From the NCBI GenBank assembly GCA_016617855.1, contig JAECUM010091498.1, forward strand, positions 1 to 64,000: a DNA stretch of 64,000 nucleotides, given 5' to 3'. The position numbers and the translations under genes are program-made. Origin of the DNA: Megalonaias nervosa (Eukaryota > Mollusca > Bivalvia > Unionida > Unionidae). Each line of letters starts with the position of its first letter. Positions within the stretch are counted from its first letter, which is position 1. Positions 56,542 through 64,000 of this stretch are shown in pieces. Below the pieces are notes generated by a model, which made no database searches, was not told the origin of the DNA, and was given only the letters and a program-made list of their open reading frames with translations.

Positions 56542-59500
56542 TAAGTATTAGATTTGCACACCAAACCATTCATGCAGGAAAATGACATCACTAAAATAAA
56601 AACAAAATTTGCATTTACTAGCACTTTAGTCAGATTCTGTATTATTAATTACTGGCAAAACCTTTTCCCAACGTGCAATTTTATATCCTACTACGACAGA
56701 AAATAGGACGGGAACCAATACTAAAATTGTTTTAAATTAAACTCACTGAATGAAAATATTTATTGTATAATTGTAACAAAATCTCAGCAACAAAGCAGTT
56801 TGTTACCTTATTTTTGTCTGATCTTTCATCAAGCAAGATGCGAGATGCAACAATCATTAAATCGGCATCGCTGCTCAAAAGACGCGTGTTCTCGGTGTCA
56901 AGTCAATGCTTTGTTTGCAAGAACACAATCCTGAAGCGCCTGACAAGCATTCTATCAAACATGCTTCATTTATTCTTTTGGAAGCAGGGATTGCCATTTT
57001 ATATCAAAATGTCTATCACAAGATAGCGATCGTCAACTTCGGCCACTAATTTATTCATATTTTTATAAAATCCTATGCACGGTTGCTATGTTACATGATC
57101 CAAAATTTATCGCGGATCTTAGTATGCCTCAACCACTTGGTTCACACCCTTGCTCCCAGATTAGAAACCAATAAGATCCCCACCCTATAACTATACACAC
57201 TTTTATGGCATGAATAGCTGAAGTTATTTATGAATCCAGTATCCTCCTCAGCTTGTTTCATTGTTTATTGTAGATGGGACCCTGCGTCATAACTTAACAA
57301 CTGTTCATAGCGCCAGCTTGAATGTATATTTGTACATAATTGACATTGCTAATGGAATTAATGTATGCTGTCAACATAGATTCCTGGGCGCATTCCTCGC
57401 CCCACCCTTTGGGTTATTCCCTCTACACCATTGTGGTGCCCACCCTATGGCCATATACACACCTCCTCTACATAAAAAGGTCAAACCATTCATGCAACTA
57501 GTCAAAACAATGGGTCTCATTGTCCTCGGAGGACTTATCACAGAGTCATTCAGCTACTCTAAACAGTGGATCCATTACTGTCCTCTGACTACTTACTCCT
57601 AGGTCATTCACCTAGGCTAAACCGTAAATCTCGTACTATCTTCTGGACACTTGCCCCTGAGTTATCACTGAAGCTGTTGATACCCCAAGAATTCGCCTAT
57701 AGTAAGCAATTACGATAGGTTGAGGCTGAAAAAGGACAGCTTATAATTTTCCCCATTATTTCTGTTTGACATTAATTGTTTATCTCTGTAAATCTCCGCA
57801 AGTTTAAAATGTATGGTCTTTTTCTATCGTTCATTACTCTACTCCCTTAAGACTTAGTCCAGTCTGACGATACGCAGTGTTTCTACGCTTTGGTTTCCAG
57901 TGTATCTGTTTTTTGCACTCAACTTTTCTCCGCTATATGTTGGTTGGTTGCACCATTCTTCAACCTTTCGGTAGAAATTAACACCAAAGGAGGTTCCTTA
58001 TATTGTTCCTAACAATGATCAACAGAGAGAATCAGTTTTGATTCCTTCAGCTTGGGACCATTAAAGTGTATCTAGGTTCATATGCTGACTATGATGATAT
58101 GGTATTCTACGGCACAGCAACATAACAAGGTCATTTAGTGCACTGCTATTGGACTAAAGTGTCTTGACTAGAGACACCCCACTGACTGTAGCTGACTAAG
58201 GCTGACCCAAGGCAGAATTCGAACAAGCAAGATTACAAGCAGAAGAGAGCTGATATAGCCGGTCTGATGACAGAAGCTCTAGGAGAAAACCACAAGAGCA
58301 GATATCTCCACGAAACAGTGCCTGATTGAATCCGGTTTTTACATTTGGCTTATTGAAAACCCCTTTCGATCATAACTTTTTATAACCTTTTTAAATTACA
58401 AATTTAATGTTTTCGAGCCACCGCCTAAACCACAACAATGAAATTATTGGAATAGTGTACTGGATCACTAAATGGAATTGCTTATGTTTTTCTGAAACAT
58501 TAAAGAAGAATATGTGCCTTAATCCAAAAACTTGAATGCATTGCTTAAAGTTTTAAATATAGATTGTTACAATTAACAAATGTGTCTAGCACATAACTGG
58601 CCTATTAGGACAGCCTGAATTAGACAAAATGTGTGCAACAGGACATTACAATGCAACACTGGCGTTTCACTGCATGATCCTTGCCACTGGAAATGCCTTT
58701 GTCAAACTTTGCATTCACTGGACATTGTGTAACACTTCTCAAAGAACGAATTTTAACTAGTCGCACATGGCCAAAAATTCCAAAGCGACATGAATCCAAA
58801 CTCTATTTAAGAAGAAAAGTGGCAGAACATTGCAAGGTGGGCAGTTGATGGCGGGTATCAGCTTGATGAATAGAGTCGGCACTTCCTAGGTCAGGAGGAA
58901 GAGATGAAGCGCTATTCCACACGCAGCACTGGAGGAGGGTATAGCCTTTCAGAGAAATGGTAAAGAATTCGTCAGAGAGGTGGTGTCCTCAAGATCAAGG
59001 CAACATGGTCAAAGGAGAGAGAAGCAAATTACAATCAACACATAGATCGGTAATTTCATCACCTAAATGTTACCTGGTTAATGATCCAGGAACAATATTT
59101 CTAGACAGGATATAGAGACTGGATCCCGGAGAAGATACATAGGAGGAAAGAGTTCAACGAGCCTATTTATTGATTCGTGGGCTCCACCAACACATTTTGG
59201 AGCGGACAAACCTGAGAGCAGAGATCGGCGGCATGCTTTCCCCTATCCAGGAGATGTAACCACTGTAGTGGAATAGTAGTGGAAGAAAACATATGGCCAT
59301 CTTCAGGGCCTCCTCGATCTACCAAAATGTGTTTATGTATGTATGTATGTATTTGTGAATGTTTTCTCTATGTTTATGTCAAAAATTAAAACTTTAAATC
59401 CCACTTCCCCCTCTCTCTTTTTGACAGTGTGTTTGCGAGGGTATATAAGTGTGTCTATGTACAGTTCCTGTACCGGTGTGTAATAGTATATTTGCTTGTG

Positions 59501-60534
59501 GTATGAACGTGTGTGTCTATTTCGTCTTCCTTTTTTACATTCTACTCCACCCTGTGTGATAGTGTGTTTGTACATATGAAAGGATAGGGTGCGACACTCC
59601 GACAGTTTTCATTGAATGTTCGCGTTGATGGTGTTGGGATAGTAATCAAATTGTTGCTGTTGAATAGCAAACGTGCTTACATGAATTGTAGATTAGAATT
59701 AACCCTTATGACCCTGGCTGACTTATGTGACCCTAAATTTCTATGGAAGTCTTCACACAAGTTAAATCATATCTTAAATTCCCGTTATTCCCCAGCTTAC
59801 CTCATACCATGTCAATATCCATTCGTGCCTCAGCGTACCTCATACTTTGTTAAATTCCCGTTATGCTTGAGACTTCCATATCCTATATTAAATTCCAGTT
59901 ATGCCCTCGAGTGGCACCCGCATGCTAATATATGGTGTGATGTTAATTCCTGTTGTAATACCCACAATAAATGTGCACAAACACATCACACAAATTTTAT
60001 TCTGTATGTTTATCTTTCAATTAAACATATATCCGGAGTTTATCCGAAGTATGCTTTTCTCTTGATCTTATTTAACACATGTAAAGGAGACACTGAAAAA
60101 AAAAACATGAGGTACTATTTCATTTCGTGAAAAGGCGTGTGACTATATACTACACATCAAGACCTTTTTGTGAATTTAACTTAAAAAGATCTTCGTTGGC
60201 TATATTTATGCCCTAGAGACAATGTATGTTAAATATGCCATCGCTTCCGAAAGACTATTTCATCCATCTATATTAGAAAGGTAAGATCGATAAGAATTAT
60301 TGTTTGGGAGATATTTTATAGAAGGTATTCTTACAATACCACGTCAGCCTAGTTAGTGAAATGATCCATTGTTAAATTATATAACAAGATGAAAAATATA
60401 AAGTCTGCCTGGAACTCCTGTTTCTCATTAGTAAGTTTACATTCTAAAACTGCAAAAGAAGGTCCTATTATCCCACTGTTTATAGATACATATTAAATTA
60501 AAGTGTGTAAGACTTTAATTACATCAAAATTTGT

Positions 60535-60606
60535 ATGTATGTATGTATGTATGTATGTGTCTGTGTGTCTGTGTATGTGTATGTGTCTGTGTGTGTATGT
60601 GTGGTC
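60535..60606. repeat. (GTAT)n/(GT)n microsatellite
   Basis: About five GTAT units grading into GTGTCT/GTGTAT units. Confidence 0.9.
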
Positions 60607-60718
60607 TGTGTAATGTAGACTGGTTCCTACTGACCATTTCTCTACCTTTGCCTGATGTTTTAGCTTATTACAGGTCGAGGAACTGATCATACTGTTGTTT
60701 GATGTTTCACTTGTTACA

Positions 60719-60910
60719 GGTCAAGAGACTAATGCTGGCAAATTTGGAATTGTAGGAGATGATGGTCCTGAAATTAAACTACCGTCCATGACTGCCATGC
60801 TTCAGATGAAAAAAGAAGAGTTCCTGCGGGATATGATTTCAGCACGAAAACGTCGGATCATAATTTCTTTCTTTATTTGTTATTCCTTTCTTTTTTCCAT
60901 CATATTTTAA
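60719..60910 (+). CDS. candidate second host exon
   Basis: Follows a good acceptor (TGTTTCACTTGTTACAG|GTCAAG). Read in phase 1, matching the donor at 56541, it is open for about 64 codons (ETNAGKFGIVGDDGPEIKLP, then MTAMLQMKKEEFLRDMISAR, KRR) to a stop at 60908-60910. The end of the real exon is uncertain; the last part, rich in Phe and Ile, looks non-coding. A decayed duplicate is at 29361. The partner protein family is not recognised. Confidence 0.4.
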   Translation, partial: GQETNAGKFGIVGDDGPEIKLPSMTAMLQMKKEEFLRDMISARKRRIIISFFICYSFLFSIIF

Positions 60911-61339
60911 TATTTTTTGTTAGTTAAGCGGAAAATAATTACCGCGGGATAATATATATTTACCATGTGTCCCTACTTTTCTTGTCACCCTGGATTCAGT
61001 TTTGATTGATAGTTAATATATTCACAAGGTCTGGGCAATCAAACATCAAAGAGTAAAACCACTTTACTTGAGAATCATGCGTCATAACAGGTTGAACGTT
61101 TCGGGCTTTTATGAAAGAATTTATATGTTAGAAACTAACATCAACTGGAAGATGTATTTGAAGAAATCAGAGAGACTCCGAGAATAAAATCAGTCGAGGT
61201 ATATAGATGCTACATCATTTTCACGAAACATTCCTTACAGTACAATTAGCGGCATAAACATTCCCATAATCTGCCACCTTCAAAAATGCTTTTGAATCAA
61301 AGCATGTTTGATCACTTTTGCTGTAAGAACTGTTTGTTT

Positions 61340-61475
61340 GGGTCTTTTGTTTTTGTTTTGTTTTGTTTTGTTGTGTGTGTGTGGTTTTTTTTTTGTTTTT
61401 TTTTTTGAGGGGGGTTGAGGTGGGTGTGGGGTTATGTTGCTTTTCTTTTTTCTTGTTTTTCTTTTTCTTTCAAAC
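61340..61475. repeat. G/T-rich low-complexity stretch
   Basis: TTTTG and GTGTG runs with poly-T; low complexity, no coding. Confidence 0.85.
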
Positions 61476-62560
61476 AAAGGAAGTTGCGCACTTAAGTAAC
61501 TAAGGTATCAGATTTTATCGCAGATCATTCTCTTGTCTGAAAGGCTCTGATTGTTCTATCACAAACGGTTTTCTTGTCTAAGAGGGTCTGATTATTTCAA
61601 ACATTTCACTAGTACTGCCAAGAGCTGAGATTTAAAGTTCATACAGAAACGACCTACGTGATCAAAATGCCTATCATGTATGGTGATGGACTTCAAATTC
61701 CACTCGTAATTAAGCAATATAAATCTTTCTAACACAGTGCTTTAGTGACTGGTTAAAGAGAAATCTCGAGTACAGTCTCAGACCCAAACTTGGTATTATT
61801 CCAAGTGTATAAAAACTTGAATATTTTCTACTTATCACATCTCGTACACTCGTGCTTCGTTTGAGAAAGACGTTTGAATGCCGTATCCTATCCCCTCTGT
61901 ATAAATCTAAAATGTATAATAACGAAAACAAATATATATTTTCTTTTTTAAGTGGAATGGATGCTAGTTGTTCTGTTTGCACATACAAATCTGTATAAAA
62001 CGGAAGATATCTTTGAAAACTTTCTAGCCCCCAAAAATATCAAATGGAATTTTTCGATATTTTGATAATGGGTTGAAGTCATTTTCTCGCTGAGGTAAAA
62101 AAGGTCTGTTTTATTAGCATATGGTTACAGACCACTAATACGTTAATGACCTATGGAACCAGACAATATGAGGTGGAATATTAAATACTCTATTTCAAAA
62201 CCTAAGTTAGTCGTTATTTGGCTGAAAATAATTTCCAGAAAAGATTAATATAATTTTCCTGACGAAGTATGTGCAGTATTAAATTATACGTATTAGTATT
62301 TGGTGTAACACATGAAGTCTGTGAAGAACCATAAATGGTTCTAACATTGATTTCCCTTTAGGTACTCATAATCAAAGATGTTAGCAATCATTTGAAAAAG
62401 CAATTATCAACCTAATGCTTCAATAAAGGTTTAAATCCACTGAGTTTTACATGTACACTACATATCAACAGGAAAACCAATATACTTCTTATACCTTGAT
62501 AAATACACATCATATCAACATGGAAACAAAAATGCTTCATTTAGCATCTTTCAAGAAAAT

Positions 62561-63403
62561 GATAAAAATTAGTCTTTACTATGTTGTCCTGCATTCAAAT
62601 AAATTGCACGATAACTTTATGTGTTGATTATTAAAAATATTATTATAGAAGTAAAATTTGTCTTTATAGCAACAGGCACACTAGATATATCATGTATTTT
62701 TCGTTTTTCATTTGAACTTTCAGAGCTGAGGAATCTTTCAAATGAGTGACAATGAGAAATTGGATGTAGGAGTTACTTCCCTTTTTTATTTCCGACTTCA
62801 TTTCACATTAACTTTCCCAGATATGAAACACAAATACTAGCGATTCTAATTATCCACATTCCGTAATAATTATTTAAGAAACTAAAAAATGTGACGACTA
62901 TGTAGAGGTTCCATCGATGATGATCTAACATTGAGCTTTCGAGTAAATCTAATAGGGATTATCAAATAACGTTATGCAAATCAAATTTGATAGTATGTCA
63001 CAGACTGCTAATTATTGTATGGGCTATACCGCCAGTCTATAAGCTATAGAACCAGTTTATTTGTGGAGTTATATTTTCTGTCTTTTATTGGCTGAAACTA
63101 ATTACCGGACAAAATTAATTTAATTTCTTTTTGGATATAACTTGTGCATAGGCTAATTTGGCACAATAATAGACTTCAACCTAATGCCATTGTAGCTGTG
63201 TCTATGTTGTTGCCTAGGTTACACTAGATGTAAACAGAGACATATCACTCTGGTTGATTTTTATAGTGGGCACCTATAAGAGATTATTTGTATTTTAAAA
63301 CAAGGCCAAACATTAACATGACGGTCTTTGAGACCTGAGTCAGTTGTCTGGCTATACATAGTTATTCATATTTAACTTTCACAACATTATTTTGACATTT
63401 TTT
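62561..63403. other. non-coding region
   Basis: No gene supported; one weak match to the duplicated segment near 63081-63170. Confidence 0.5.
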
Positions 63404-63490
63404 GGCAATGCACGTTTCCCTGAGGAAACTATGGCAATAGATGTTGCCCTGAGGAAACTATGGCAATATACGTTTCCCGATAAAACTGAG
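63404..63490. repeat. 29-bp tandem repeat, almost three units
   Basis: Units starting GGCAAT at 63404, 63433 and 63462, each with CGTTTCCCTGAGGAAACTAT or a close variant. Confidence 0.85.
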
Positions 63491-64000
63491 GCATACTACT
63501 TTTCCTAGGTAATAAGAACCAGCCCTTAATAAAAACGTATACAAATTTTGTTATTCAACTAAACTCATGCAACACAATAAATACCCAGTTAGCAATATAT
63601 TGAAATGCACTATCAAATTAACGGATAGAAAGAGATGTTGCGACTCCTTGGTCACATGCGGTCACGGAAAGAAAATCAGCAGAAACTGATTGAGGAATTT
63701 ATAGATTCGTGTCTTCTCAGAAGGCTTCTTGTGTCACACATATCAAATTTTACCTGTCATTAGTTTTATTCTTACCTTTATTTTTTAATCCTTATTATTT
63801 TAAGATGAATCACCTGTGTCCTGATATTGTTCATTTGTAGGTAGACACTCGTCTGGCCAGAAGGAAGCAATAGAGAAATGCCAAAGACACGAGTTATATG
63901 TCAATTTCACGACCCTGGGATGGAATGTAAATATTTACATTATTACTGGTTAAAATTTCCCTACCATGAATTTGTTTATTTATATATAAGTTTTCATTTA
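63491..64000. other. non-coding region at window end
   Basis: Nothing recognised. Confidence 0.5.

Larger units (their letters stand above)
57100..62560. repeat. copy B of the diverged duplicated segment
   Basis: Collinear with 27960-30990 (see there). The part from about 57790 to 60130 has no counterpart in copy A and is probably inserted or lost DNA. It holds a (TATG) run at 59335 and small repeats of TTAAATTCCCGTTAT (59770-59900). A weaker third match to the end of the segment (GGCTGAAA.TAATT.CCGGA) lies at 63081-63170, so this may be a dispersed family. Confidence 0.58.

Noticed and set aside
58840..59330. Possible remnant of a transposon-encoded protein
   Set aside because: Short readable pieces in several frames, but no motif I could name; left uncalled.
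59612..60130. 172-residue ORF
   Set aside because: Composition is like translated non-coding DNA, it contains TTAAATTCCCGTTAT repeats, and nothing is recognisable in it.

Overview
The window is eukaryotic genomic DNA, most likely from a marine invertebrate. A mollusc or other lophotrochozoan is my best guess, with low confidence, based on a tRNA-derived SINE, two LINE types, abundant TA/GT/GATA microsatellites and low GC. Its left 28 kb is dominated by two old, integrated copies of a Maverick/Polinton-type DNA virus of the adintovirus kind. They lie head to tail in the same orientation.

Element 1 (about 0.3-14.8 kb) carries, left to right: a truncated packaging ATPase, a phospholipase A2 virion protein with a zinc ribbon, a retroviral-type integrase, and a 1179-residue fusion of a divergent family B DNA polymerase, an SF1 helicase and an HNH nuclease. 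Next come a zinc-ribbon protein, a NUMOD/HNH nuclease, a charged helical protein and an AT-rich repeat region. The virion module follows on the minus strand: penton-like protein, two-pass membrane protein, trimeric fiber, adenain-type protease, pX-like peptide, major capsid protein, a small basic virion protein and a coiled-coil protein. Element 2 (15.09-27.7 kb) repeats this order from the helicase onward but lacks ATPase, PLA2, integrase and the HNH tail. Its polymerase, penton, fiber and coiled-coil genes are broken, while capsid, protease, pX-like and pVI-like genes are open. The copies clearly differ in sequence, and their central non-coding regions look unrelated, so they look like two related viruses rather than one recent duplication. 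Each copy ends, 33 bases beyond the last gene, in an 18-bp inverted repeat pair whose two arms have changed together between the copies.

From 28 to 43 kb there is repeat-rich DNA: the first copy of a diverged duplicated segment (28.0-31.0 kb), a Tx1/L1-like LINE interrupted by a second LINE on the other strand (31.0-34.2 kb), a decayed Ty3/gypsy gag-pol remnant (37.6-39.3 kb) and, directly beside it, a third, badly decayed copy of the viral virion module (39.4-42.5 kb) with no capsid gene visible.

From 43 to 64 kb I see mostly non-coding DNA: microsatellites, a long fold-back element, a roughly 130-bp tandem repeat embedded in a higher-order array, a SINE with a clear target-site duplication, and the second copy of the duplicated segment (57.1-62.6 kb). 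Two candidate host exons (about 56.3 and 60.7 kb) with good splice signals and matching phase may belong to one secreted-protein gene.

Logic of the viral genes: integrase inserts the DNA, the polymerase-helicase replicates it, capsid and penton form the shell, protease matures it, ATPase fills it, and PLA2, fiber and pX-like proteins serve entry. Several of these are broken here, so the copies are described as genomic fossils.
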